Notes under the pieces: generated by a model
Seen by the model: the letters and a program-made list of their open reading frames with translations, nothing else
Databases searched by the model: none
What the model was told of the DNA's origin: nothing
Translations under genes and position numbers: made by a program
Part shown: one piece after another, positions 17,532 to 25,709 of the stretch
Position numbering within the stretch: position 1 is the first letter of the stretch
How the letters are laid out: each line of letters starts with the position of its first letter
Assembly (NCBI RefSeq): GCF_000739735.1
Contig: NZ_BBJF01000004.1
Location: 248,001-312,000, forward strand
DNA: 64,000 nucleotides
Direction: 5' to 3'
Origin: Paraburkholderia ginsengisoli NBRC 100965
GTDB taxonomy: Bacteria > Pseudomonadota > Gammaproteobacteria > Burkholderiales > Burkholderiaceae

Positions 17532-17537
17532 AGGTAT
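17532..17537 (+). promoter_or_regulatory. strong ribosome-binding site of the FAD oxidase gene
   Basis: AAGGAGGT sits six bases upstream of the ATG at 17541, an almost perfect anti-Shine-Dalgarno match. It fixes this start over the in-frame codon at 17517 and suggests strong translation. Confidence 0.75.
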
Positions 17538-17540
17538 GAA

Positions 17541-19604
17541 ATGAGTGTCACTGTCATTAAAGATCTTGCCAAGGCGGCAACCGAACGCAGAGACGTCGTG
17601 ACGATAGACAGTCTCGCAAATGGGGAGGGGCGCTACTATCGACATCCGGATTCCGTTGAGATTTCCTACCCTCTGGTCGTTGGAACACGAATTGGTCAAT
17701 TACAAAGAATTGTAGGGGAGGTTAACATCGCAATTATCGGCGCAGGACCGGCTGGAATTGCCTCACTATATGAATTGCGGCGAGCGCTGCCAGACCTCGG
17801 AACCATGCCGCAACCGGGTTATAAATTGAACGTTACGTTGTTTGAAACAGATTCACAAAATTTTTTGTTTGCGTCGAATAGCAATCGACGACGTGCAGGA
17901 CGAGTTTCATCGCAGCGAGTACCTAATGCCGTCTATGAAATCGGTGCAATGCGTTTCCCATCAATTGCTGGGTTGACTTGGCATTATGCCAGAGCGGCAT
18001 TTGGCGGGGCTCACGTAGTCAACCCATTTCCCAATCCGGGGACGATTCCGACCGAATTCGTGTTTGGCAGCCAGACCGATCGCTATTTGGGTGATAATTG
18101 GCAAAACATGAATTCGCCCACCAGAATGGTCCGGAACTTGGTTTTGGAGGGCTTAGCAGGTATTGGCGGGCCATCATTATATCTTATCGGTAATCGCAGC
18201 GCTGCTGCCGTCATTCCTCTGCTAAAAAGTGCTAATACGCCCGCATCGGAGTTACAACAGATAGGGCGGGATTGGGCTGCATTCGTCAAAGATCATGACG
18301 GGACAACATTAGAAGCAGCGGTTCGGCATATTCTGACCAAACTAGGCGGGAGGCTTCCCTCCGTGTCAGGCTTAACAGGTCAGCAACTGATAAATTGGTG
18401 TGTCGAATTGTTTGGCCGCTTCGGTTTTGGAACAGGAGGGTTCAAGCCACTTTTCAATATATCTCTAGTCGAGATGATGAGGTTAATTCTTTGGGACTAT
18501 TCAAACGAATATACGTTCCCATCATCCTTGGCACCCACCAACGTTGACTTCATTGAAGCCCTCTACCGCCAGGCGAATTCGGGGGGCAGCATTTTTAATG
18601 TTCAGGTTGTACAGGCGCGAGTGTCCGATGTCTTTCATCAAGACAATCCACGTAGGGCCGGCGTGGCGTACTATCGTCCGAATACGAGTTCGGTAGAGTT
18701 CTCAACATTCGATTATGCGATCATTGCAATGCCGCACGATGCAGCAGCCCAGATCACAAGTCGACTTGGCTACGGAACAACTGCAGGGAGCGGTGTTCTG
18801 ATTGGAGATTCCGGGACAGCCAGAAATCCAGGTTTTGCGGTTCGCCCATCATTACTGTTGTCGACAACGACAGGACAAGACGCAGTCAATGCCCGTCCGG
18901 TAACAGCCATCGGGATGCTTCATATGACGCGATCGTCGAAGATATTTGCAACCATCACCGAAGCAAATGCGACAGGTGCTCCTGTTCCTCATTTTCCCAT
19001 GCAGGGAAGCCCAATAAGCGCAGTTATTTCTGACTCGGGACTCGCTGCTACCTACATGGTTCCGAGCACGACAAACCCTGGTAGCTACAGAAGCTTTCTC
19101 GTAAGTTACACGTGGGACGACGATTCTACAAGACTGCAACATTCGTTCGCCAATTGGCCTGAAAGTGCAGAGCCTCCGAGGAATGGTGAGATGTTTGGCG
19201 CGATGATCAACCGTGCGTATCGCACCGACCCTCACGCACCGGGAAGTAAGTGGTGGCTAGGGCAGTTATTAACGAAGGTGATCCAGACAGACCGAGTGTC
19301 ATTCGACTGGTCCACCTACCTGACCGCAGGTGGCTTTAAACTTGATTCTACTGGTGATCATCATCAATCGAGTCTCTGTTTTCGCTATCACACACACGCC
19401 CTGTACCCAGCACTGAATAGTCGATTTTTTCTTGCTGGATGTAGCTTCAGTCATCTGGGTGGATGGCTGGAGGGCGCATTCATGACCGCAGCCAATGCCG
19501 TGGCAGGAATCATCCTTTTAGACAATAACGGGAATCTGGAAAGCCTGAATTCCGAGGCGCGCAAGCTATTTACGACTCTGACGCCAATTATTCCAATGAA
19601 TTGA
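17541..19604 (+). CDS. FAD-dependent amine/L-amino-acid oxidase
   Basis: A 687-residue flavoprotein. The dinucleotide-binding motif NIAIIGAGPAGIASLYEL lies near residues 62-80. A YEIGAMRFPSI block follows as in L-amino-acid oxidases, and the C-terminal FAD closure is LAGCSFSHLGGWLEGAFMTA. Length and layout resemble bacterial phenylalanine 2-monooxygenase and tryptophan 2-monooxygenase relatives, which oxidise an amino acid to imino acid or amide. The first 55 residues before the FAD motif could be a propeptide-like extension. It is divergent from the acyl-CoA operon and shares its lower GC, so the two may have arrived together. The substrate is not readable from sequence. Confidence 0.87.
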   Translation: MSVTVIKDLAKAATERRDVVTIDSLANGEGRYYRHPDSVEISYPLVVGTRIGQLQRIVGEVNIAIIGAGPAGIASLYELRRALPDLGTMPQPGYKLNVTLFETDSQNFLFASNSNRRRAGRVSSQRVPNAVYEIGAMRFPSIAGLTWHYARAAFGGAHVVNPFPNPGTIPTEFVFGSQTDRYLGDNWQNMNSPTRMVRNLVLEGLAGIGGPSLYLIGNRSAAAVIPLLKSANTPASELQQIGRDWAAFVKDHDGTTLEAAVRHILTKLGGRLPSVSGLTGQQLINWCVELFGRFGFGTGGFKPLFNISLVEMMRLILWDYSNEYTFPSSLAPTNVDFIEALYRQANSGGSIFNVQVVQARVSDVFHQDNPRRAGVAYYRPNTSSVEFSTFDYAIIAMPHDAAAQITSRLGYGTTAGSGVLIGDSGTARNPGFAVRPSLLLSTTTGQDAVNARPVTAIGMLHMTRSSKIFATITEANATGAPVPHFPMQGSPISAVISDSGLAATYMVPSTTNPGSYRSFLVSYTWDDDSTRLQHSFANWPESAEPPRNGEMFGAMINRAYRTDPHAPGSKWWLGQLLTKVIQTDRVSFDWSTYLTAGGFKLDSTGDHHQSSLCFRYHTHALYPALNSRFFLAGCSFSHLGGWLEGAFMTAANAVAGIILLDNNGNLESLNSEARKLFTTLTPIIPMN

Positions 19605-19966
19605 CATCTAGCCGGTATGTGGCAGCGGTGCTTCGGGCGCAGACGCCAGTCTGCCTATCAACAGCACGAGCCGAATAATCTACCCCATGATCAGGAATTT
19701 GACGGACAAATGGTCTATGTTTGAGCGAATGTGATTGACAGGGGAAACGCCCCATATATTCAATACGGAACGTCTTTTCATACGGTGTTCAACCACGTGT
19801 GTTACAGCCTCGCCGACGCGGGGTTGTAACTTTCTGCTACCCGAAATTTTGTGAATTTTTCGTTAAAATAAATTAGGGGTGTATATTTTAATAAGTTATT
19901 AAAAAATAACTTCAGAAAAAACGATTGTAGTACGGAGAAGAGTTATGGTCGGGTGAGGGGAGTTTT
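19605..19966. other. AT-rich gap with a perfect stem-loop
   Basis: No gene is supported. At 19893-19912 AAGTTATT and AATAACTT form a perfect 8-bp stem with an AAAA loop, embedded in very AT-rich DNA (19860-19930). It could be an operator or part of the promoter of the small Cys-rich gene that follows. Confidence 0.55.
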
Positions 19967-20233
19967 TTGAATGGCGAAAGCGACAAATGTAGTTTCTGTA
20001 TTCCACGATCGAAGAAGTGCTTCGTGGCATGTCATGGTTGTGAAGTCGCGGTTGTGTTAAGGACGGAATACGCGGATCTCATCAAGGCTGCGGGCGTGCT
20101 TCAGCAATCACCCACCGGGCAAGCCGGATATATGTGTGCAGACCATTTTGACATCGTGGACAGGAAGCTTGCAAAAGACGTCGGGCCCATACATGTCGCG
20201 ATAAGGTCGACCAGGCAAAGGGTTCTTATATGA
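19967..20233 (+). CDS. small Cys-rich protein, possible zinc binder
   Basis: An 88-residue frame beginning with TTG, with GGGGAG five bases upstream. It has CSFC near the N-terminus, then KC, CHGC and MCADH, so several Cys/His pairs are spaced as in treble-clef or ClpX-type zinc fingers. I do not recognise a family. An overlapping ATG at 19971 in another frame gives only 29 codons. The TTG start, small size and position beside decayed mobile DNA leave real doubt that it is functional. Confidence 0.45.
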   Translation: MNGESDKCSFCIPRSKKCFVACHGCEVAVVLRTEYADLIKAAGVLQQSPTGQAGYMCADHFDIVDRKLAKDVGPIHVAIRSTRQRVLI

Positions 20234-20257
20234 CGGGTACCTTGTTTATTCCCTTGA

Positions 20258-20848
20258 CTAGCGTCGTCGTCCGACAATCGCGCGCCGCAATCTCCGCGCC
20301 GCGTCCCCCATGTTACCTGGCCGAGTCGCGCCGAATCCGATTACGAGCCCGGCTTCACCGCCAGCGCGGTAATGCGGCGACAGCGGCGGCGTCTGTAACC
20401 CAAGCGCCGTGGCGGCCTCCCAGACGGCGAGATCGGCATCAGGCGCGCTCGCGCCGCGCAGCCTTGCGACCAGATGCAGACCTGCGTCGGGCGCGGATTC
20501 CCGGTCAAGCACGTCCGCGCAGTGGCGTTCGAGAGCAACCAGCAGCGCGTCGCGGCGTTCCGCATAGAGCATCCGCATGCGGCGTAGGTGCGTCGCTAAA
20601 TGTCCCTCGCCGATGAATTCTGCCAGCGTGATCTGCAAAGGCATCGGCGATTGCCGGTCTACCAACGCAGGGGCGCGCGCGAATGCGTCGGCGAGGCCCG
20701 GCGGCGCAATCAGGAAGCCGATCCGGAGACCCGGCGCGAGGACCTTTGCGAACGTGCCGACGTAGATCACGCGATTCGCGGCCGATTGCCGGCCGAGCGC
20801 GCGGAGCGGGTGCAGCGGCCGACCGGCATAGCGGTAATCGCCGTCGCA
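20258..20848 (-). pseudogene. MocR/PdxR-type regulator, C-terminal fragment
   Basis: The frame from [10 protein letters not shown] to AARRLRRAIVGRRR is the C-terminal half of the aminotransferase-like domain of a MocR regulator, including [15 protein letters not shown] with the PLP-binding Lys. Its missing middle lies inverted at 21514-22048. The break is at TGC just before GACGGCGAT. There is no HTH part, so the gene is dead. Confidence 0.82.
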
Positions 20849-21471
20849 GGCCGATGCGTTCGCGGGTACAACGCGATCTCGAAGATGGTGATGTGCGTGA
20901 GGCTGCATGCATGGCGCACGCACGTCGCAAATTCCACGATCTGTTCGTCGCACGGAGGAGCGAGGCTAACACTGAAGCGTTGCGCCGGATCGGCGAACTG
21001 TACGCAATTGAGGCCGCAATTCGCGGCAAACCACCAGACGAACGAAGACGTGTCAGGCAGGAGCAGGCGCGTCCGCTACTCGATGCCTTCGAGATCTGGC
21101 TGCACTCGACATTGGGTACGGTGCCGCAGAAAGGCGATACCGCCAAAGCCATCAACTACGCTCTGAATCAGTGGGTAGCGCTCACGCTGTACGTCGATGA
21201 CGGTGCCGTGGAAATCGACAACAACGCAGCCGAACGCGCTTTACGTGCCGTCGCTCTCGGTCGAAAAAACTTCCTGCACTTCGGTTCCGACAGCGGCGGC
21301 GAACGTGGCGCCGCAATCTATACCCTGGTCGGTACCGCCAAACTAAACGGCCTTGATCCCGAGGCCTACCTGCGCCACGTCATCGCTCGCATCGCCGAGC
21401 ATCCTGTCAATCGCGTCGACGAACTGTTGCCATGCGTCGTCACCGATCAGCTTCACCACGCCGCCGCCTGA
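20849..21471 (+). pseudogene. IS66-family tnpC, C-terminal fragment
   Basis: From [17 protein letters not shown] through [19 protein letters not shown] (catalytic Glu region) to the stop this is the C-terminal third of an IS66 transposase. Just upstream, an ADAFAG..YNAI..EDGDV segment is readable with two one-base shifts. Its N-terminal part is on the opposite strand at 22049-22643. The two join perfectly if the segment between the break points is inverted. Confidence 0.82.
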
Positions 21472-21513
21472 CTCAACGCGCTGTCAAGAACGATCGCGGT
21501 CGGACGGTTACCG
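21472..21513 (+). mobile_element. probable IS66 terminal end
   Basis: After the tnpC stop, about 40 bases end in GGTTAC, the reverse complement of the GTAA-type start common to IS66 termini. MocR coding sequence resumes right after. The opposite terminus could not be found because that side is cut by the group II intron remnant. Confidence 0.4.
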
Positions 21514-22048
21514 ACGCGGGCCGGGCCTACTCGCACCGGGCACTCCAGCGCTCGACGCTTTTCCCTATGACACGTGGGCGCGCCTGTCAGCTCGCTTCTG
21601 TCGTGGACTGCCAGCCGCCGACCAACTCGGCTATTCGGATCCGGCTGGCTACCGGCCTCTGCGGGAAGCGATCGCCGAGCATTTGGGTATGACGCGCGGC
21701 CTAGCATGCGATGTCGATAGCGTCGTGATCACGTCCGGCGCGCAGCATGCGATCGAGCTCGCCGCGCGCCTGCTGACCGACGTAGGGGACGCCGTGTGGA
21801 TTGAAAACCCCGGCTTCGTCGCTGGACACAGCGCAATCGACAGCACCGGCGCGCGCGTTGTGCCGGTCCCGGTCGACGCGGAGGGGCTCAACGTTGACAT
21901 TGGTATACGACTGGCTGCCCGAGCGCGCCTCGCGGTTGTCACGCCGTCGCATCAGTTCCCGCTCGGTGTGACGATGAGCCTGCGGCGCCGGCTCGCGCTA
22001 TTGGACTGGGCCGAGCGGGAGGATGCGTGGATCGTTGAGGACGACTGC
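21514..22048 (+). pseudogene. MocR/PdxR-type regulator, middle fragment
   Basis: From GTPALDAFPYDTWARLSARF to WIVEDDC this is the N-terminal half of the aminotransferase-like domain of a MocR regulator (LGYSDPAGYRPLREAIAEHL, then VTPSHQFPLGVTMSLRRR). It stops at TGC exactly where the 20258-20848 fragment begins, on the other strand. The HTH domain is missing, replaced by the IS66 end. Confidence 0.83.
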
Positions 22049-22643
22049 AACGTTCCCCTGAAGTCTTCAGATGGGCCTGTGGATATTCACCAGCCCGCGT
22101 GGGACTGTATGCGAACCAGACCGCTGGCGCGTCCTTCGAGCCAGCCGGCCGGTCATCCCGAACGTACGTCCAGAGCCGCGCGGTACGGGTCTTGCCATTG
22201 CCGGGCTCGAGCACAGGTACCGGCGTGTCATCCGCGTGAATCTTCGAGGCGGCCATCACATATCGGCGAACGACCTCTACGAGTGGCCGGAGCAACGCAC
22301 TACACTGGCCGACCCAGTCCGCGAGTGTCGAACGGCTGAGTTCCACGCCGTCGCGCGCATAGATCACTGACTGTCGGTACAGGGGAAGGTGGTCACAGAA
22401 TTTGGCGACCAGAACATGCGCGAGCAATCCGGGACCGGGCATGCCGCGATCGATTGGCCGATTGGGTGCAGCCGCCTGCACGATGCAGTCGCAACACGGA
22501 CAGGCCTTCTTGGGTCGGCGGTGACGAATCACTCGCCAATGCCCTGGTACATAGTCGAGTTGCTCGGAAACGTCCTCGCCGAGGTCGCCCAGCGCGCCCC
22601 CGCATTGCGGACAGCACGTGTCCTCGGGCTGATGTACAACGTC
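22049..22643 (-). pseudogene. IS66-family tnpC, N-terminal and central fragment
   Basis: Minus-strand text DVVHQPEDTCCPQCGGALGDL, then VIRHRRPKKACPCC (zinc-finger part), AKFCDHLPLYRQ, HADDTPVPVL (catalytic Asp region) and AGEYPQAHLK identifies IS66 TnpC. A one-base deletion breaks the frame just after AHLK; corrected, it reads F-R-G-T-L-Q up to the inversion break at 22049. The N-terminus is cut near 22643 by the group II intron remnant. Confidence 0.8.
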
Positions 22644-22985
22644 TTACAACGGAGGACCCGAGGGGATTGCATGCGGGCGAGACTCAGGCAGATCAAGGAG
22701 GCGCTGCGGAAGCGCATGCGCGAACCGATTCCAGTGCAAGGGCAATGGCTCAGGCAGGTGGTTCGCGGCTACTTCGCGTATCACGCGGTGCCTACCAACT
22801 CGCGGGCACTCGTCGCATTCCGGCATCACGTCACCGATCTATGGCGGCGCACGCTTCGGCGGCGCAGTCAGAAGGACGCCATGACGTGGGAGCGAATGAG
22901 ACGAATCGCCAATGCCTGGCTTCCGCCCCCTCGAATCCTTCATCTGTGGCCTGATCGGCGCTTCGCCGTCAAACACCCGAGGTAG
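22644..22985 (+). pseudogene. group II intron reverse transcriptase, C-terminal fragment
   Basis: The 113-codon tail MRARLRQIKEALRKRM, then REPIPVQGQWLRQVVRGYFAYH, VPTNSRALVAFRHHV, and finally LPPPRILHLWPDRRFAVKHPR is the maturase end of a group II intron-encoded protein. The reverse transcriptase domains are absent; the fragment begins abruptly where the IS66 remnant stops. Confidence 0.85.
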
Positions 22986-23054
22986 GAGCCCGGTGCTCGA
23001 ATTGGGCACGCCGGGATCTGTGCGGGGGGGGGCTCAGTAATGGGCATCCCTACC
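22986..23054 (+). ncRNA. group II intron 3' end (domain V/VI remnant)
   Basis: Directly after the maturase stop, GAGCCCGGTGCTCGAATTGG and a matching GCACGCCGGGATCTGTG arm form the domain V-like hairpin usual at this position. A G-rich run and GGGCATCCCTAC resembling domain VI and the 3' splice end follow. With the 5' part gone it cannot splice alone. Confidence 0.6.
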
Positions 23055-23059
23055 GCAAT

Positions 23060-23390
23060 TCTGAGTCGGGTACGGCCACTTGACCGTCGTCGAATGCCGC
23101 CCTGGTCACGTTGCAAACGGGGTAATCGATGTCACCACTGAAACCGGACGTGTCGCATAGGTCGGAGCGCGACTCCAGCAGCGTCGCCAGTTCGGCCGCC
23201 TTCTTCGCGATCCTCTGATTGACTTTTGCGAGATTGCAGCAAGTGGCGCGTGATTCTTCTCTAGATTCCAGAACGCGGCCGTACTGAAGAGCAGACCGGA
23301 AAGACCCGGAGCTCTGGCCGACTGCGCTTGTAGCTTGTCGTGCAATTCTTCGTAGACATCCCTCAGCTCGATTCCACGGGCATGCGGCAT
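23060..23390 (-). pseudogene. frameshifted unknown protein next to the integrase
   Basis: MPHARGIELRDVYEELHDKL through FWNLEKNHA continues only after a frame change as NQRIAKKAAELATLLESRSD, then DTSGFSGDIDYPVCNV. Both parts look like one helical small protein seen near mobile elements in related bacteria. The shift lies near 23240. Its 3' end abuts the group II intron 3' end, so intron insertion may have truncated it. The function is unknown. Confidence 0.6.
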
Positions 23391-23437
23391 GGCTGTCTTC
23401 GGGCTGGAAGACAGCCATGGCAATTGCCGGCAAACGG

Positions 23438-24637
23438 CTACGATTTTTTTTGCCCGGCCACGTAGTTGGCCCAGTCCTGCATTAGACAGGCACGCTTTGC
23501 GAATAGATCGCCGCGCGCGTATGCAGCTTCGGTCTGGTCCCCGATAGCGTGTGCCAGGGCAGCCTCCGAAACTTCGCGTGGATACTCTGTAGTTTCGCGA
23601 GCCCAGTCCTTGAACGTGGAACGGAAGCCGTGCACCGTTAGATCCTCGCGCTTCATCCGTTTGAGGAGCTGGAGCATGGCCATGTTCGACAGGTGTTTGT
23701 CTTTCGTGCTCGCAGGAAAGACAAAGTTACTGGAACCTGTTTCGAGGAGAGGTTTGAGCAATGCGATGGAGGCCGTCGAAAGGGCGACACGATGCTCGCG
23801 TCCCGCTTTCATGCGTTCTTCAGGAATGGTCCAGATCGCAGACTGAAGATCAATTTCCGAACGGCAAGCACCGATGACTTCGTTGGTGCGGCAGGCGGTC
23901 AGAATGGCCAGTTGCAGTGCGATTGCTGCCGCACCCTCCTGGGTTCGAACTTGACACATGAAGCTGGAAATGTCGGCATACGGAAGTGCCGCGTGGTGCT
24001 GCACTTTTTGCAGACGCGAGGGCCTTGCCAGCAGTTGATCGAGGTGGCCTTTCCACCGGGCGGGGTTTTCTCCGGACCTGAAGCGATTAACGGTAGCCCA
24101 GGCAAGGACGGACTCGATGCGACCACGCAGGCGCGAAGCGGTTTCCGTTTTGCTTTTCCAGATTGGTTCCAGCACCTTGATGATTTCATCGGTGTCGATC
24201 TCGGCCACCATCATGTCGCCGACAATTGGGTGAGCGTAGGTCGTGAGGGTGCTTTCCCATTGAGCAGCATGCTTTTCGTTTTTCCACGATTCCCGATGTG
24301 CCTCGATGTACTTGCTCGCGCAATCACGGAAGGGCAGCGATTTGGTGCGTTCACGTTTCGCGGCGCGTTGTTTGGCGAGCTTGTCGTCTAGCGGGTCAAC
24401 CCCGGTGAGAAGTTGTCGGCGGCAGTCAAGCGCCAAGATGCGCGCCTCGGCGAGTGAAACCGTATGGATGGGACCGAGACCCATGCCGCGCTTCTTGCCA
24501 TGCCGCATGTAGCGGAAAAGCCACGACTTGCAGAGCGTTCGGGTAATCTGCAAGTACAGACCGCCGCCGTCGCTGTAGACCCCCGGGCGTTTTGCCCGTG
24601 TTACCTGGATAGCGGTGAGCCGATTGAGAGTTCGCAT
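23438..24637 (-). CDS. tyrosine-type site-specific integrase
   Basis: A 399-residue P4-like integrase. It has an N-terminal Arm DNA-binding DUF4102-type domain (KRPGVYSDGGGLYLQI, residues about 18-90), a core-binding domain (about 100-200), and a catalytic domain with R in LTACRTNEV, HGFRS (H-x-x-R), LAHAIGD (H) and the nucleophile in EAAYARGD (Y). It appears intact. It is transcribed leftward, into the island, from next to the probable attachment site near 24.8 kb, the standard layout for such elements. Whether it serves the ICE at 1-6.6 kb or a separate smaller island cannot be decided from this window. Confidence 0.93.
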   Translation of the reverse strand: MRTLNRLTAIQVTRAKRPGVYSDGGGLYLQITRTLCKSWLFRYMRHGKKRGMGLGPIHTVSLAEARILALDCRRQLLTGVDPLDDKLAKQRAAKRERTKSLPFRDCASKYIEAHRESWKNEKHAAQWESTLTTYAHPIVGDMMVAEIDTDEIIKVLEPIWKSKTETASRLRGRIESVLAWATVNRFRSGENPARWKGHLDQLLARPSRLQKVQHHAALPYADISSFMCQVRTQEGAAAIALQLAILTACRTNEVIGACRSEIDLQSAIWTIPEERMKAGREHRVALSTASIALLKPLLETGSSNFVFPASTKDKHLSNMAMLQLLKRMKREDLTVHGFRSTFKDWARETTEYPREVSEAALAHAIGDQTEAAYARGDLFAKRACLMQDWANYVAGQKKS

Positions 24638-24804
24638 ACAACCTCCTTAGCTAGCAAAATGACTAGCAAATGGTTCCAAGCTTCCCGTGGCTCTGACAGG
24701 ATGTTTGCGGAATCGGGGTTACCCGGATTCTTTCCTATATCCTTGATACCAAAGGGCTTTTGGAACTCAGTAGAGGTTAGTGAATTTCACAATGTGGGGC
24801 GCTC

Positions 24805-24834
24805 TCTCCGCCAGTTGGACTCCGTCTCCGCCAG
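24805..24834. other. candidate integrase attachment site (direct repeat)
   Basis: TCTCCGCCAG occurs twice, at 24805-24814 and 24825-24834, 20 bases apart, 170-200 bases from the integrase start. The sequence resembles the 3' end of tRNA-Ser genes, favoured targets of P4-like integrases. A full tRNA T-arm cannot be drawn, and the other element end is outside the window. Confidence 0.4.
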
Positions 24835-24880
24835 CAATGGCGGCAAACCCCGCAGAGTCCAGGCTCTGCGGGGTTTTGTT
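24828..24880 (+). terminator. double hairpin with strong terminator
   Basis: CCGCCA-GCAA-TGGCGG (24828-24843) is followed by a perfect 10-bp stem CCCCGCAGAG/CTCTGCGGGG (24848-24873), with AAA before it and TTTTG after. The A-tract/T-tract symmetry makes it likely to work in both directions. It probably once terminated the chromosomal gene that served as integration target. Confidence 0.75.
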
Positions 24881-25223
24881 TTTGTGCGTTCGATTTCCGC
24901 TGGATTCGCGGCGGCGCTTGCTGATAGGCAAGCGCAAAAAAACTTGCGCTGTTTGTATCGACCTTGCCTGATGGTTTGCTGCGTGTCGGCAGCGCCGCAT
25001 TTGCGATGAGCGTATCGCATGGATCGAGCAACGCGTCGACGCAACGCTCCTGCTGATTACACGGCGGGACAGTTTTCACCGAAATCCGCTCGCATGTAAC
25101 CAGACGTTACGCAGGCGCCCCCACTGCGATCTTATGCATCAGTTATTACAAACGTGAAATACGCAGATCGCTACCTTGCGTTATATTTCCGCCCACAGAA
25201 CACATTCTTCCAAAGGGTGATCA

Positions 25224-25571
25224 ATGAAGTCCGCTCGTCTAGTTCCACTTCTGCTCGGGGTTTTGACGTTGGGTGCATCGGGTGCGGCAATGGCCGGAGG
25301 GCTTAACGTCGGAGTCAATATCGGCATTCCCGCGCCGGTCTACGTCGCGCCGGCGCCGGTCTACGCACCGCCTCCGCCGCCCCCGCCGCCGGTCGTGTAT
25401 CAGCCGGCTCCGGTGTACTACGGCGGCCCGTCGATCGTGATCGGCTGGCATGGCGACCGCTACTGGGACGGCCGCCGCTACTGGGCACGCGATGACTGGT
25501 ATCGCCATCATCCCCCGGGCCACAGCGACTATGGTCACAATCACTACGACAATCATCGCGGCTGGCACTAA
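25224..25571 (+). CDS. small secreted Pro-rich (PXPV repeat) protein
   Basis: A 115-residue protein. Residues 1-24 form a Sec signal peptide (LVPLLLGVLTLGASGAAMAGG). The mature part has PAPVY repeats and an eight-proline run, then a Tyr/His/Trp-rich tail with repeated HY and HN pairs. PXPV-repeat proteins of this kind are common in Burkholderiaceae and have no defined function; a periplasmic or surface role, possibly metal binding by the His-rich tail, is inference. AAGGGTG lies just upstream of the start, and a good terminator follows the gene. Confidence 0.82.
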   Translation: MKSARLVPLLLGVLTLGASGAAMAGGLNVGVNIGIPAPVYVAPAPVYAPPPPPPPPVVYQPAPVYYGGPSIVIGWHGDRYWDGRRYWARDDWYRHHPPGHSDYGHNHYDNHRGWH

Positions 25572-25616
25572 GCCATCGAGCAGCCATCGAGCGCGATCGA
25601 CTAGCGTCGTCGATGC

Positions 25617-25649
25617 AAAAAAACCGCCTGAAAAGGCGGTTTTTTTTTT
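25617..25649 (+). terminator. rho-independent terminator of the PXPV gene
   Basis: ACCGCCT-GAAA-AGGCGGT stem followed by a run of ten T, flanked on the left by A-rich bases so that it could also serve fabI from the other strand. Confidence 0.9.
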
Positions 25650-25709
25650 GCCTGCGGCGTTTCCATCATGCCGTGATATTTACCGCAAAGCCAGGCCCGC
25701 TCGCACCGG

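Larger units (their letters stand above)
16807..17540. other. long divergent regulatory gap between operon and oxidase gene
   Basis: About 730 bases with no gene I can support. The left part carries two adjoining palindromes near the carboxylase operon start. The middle is AT-rich. The right part (about 17200-17520) has short open frames on both strands, such as a 64-codon minus frame, with no recognisable family; these look accidental or are remnants. A strong ribosome-binding site for the oxidase closes the segment. Confidence 0.6.
24638..25223. other. island boundary gap
   Basis: About 580 bases without a supported gene: the integrase upstream region, the candidate attachment site (24805-24834), a strong terminator hairpin, then about 350 bases of mixed DNA with the promoter of the PXPV gene at the right. 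GC and codon style to the right match the core chromosome. Confidence 0.55.

Noticed and set aside
24800..24833. A tRNA gene 3' end at the island boundary
   Set aside because: Only the last ten or so bases resemble a tRNA-Ser; the T-loop falls at the wrong distance from the CCA, so no tRNA is annotated.
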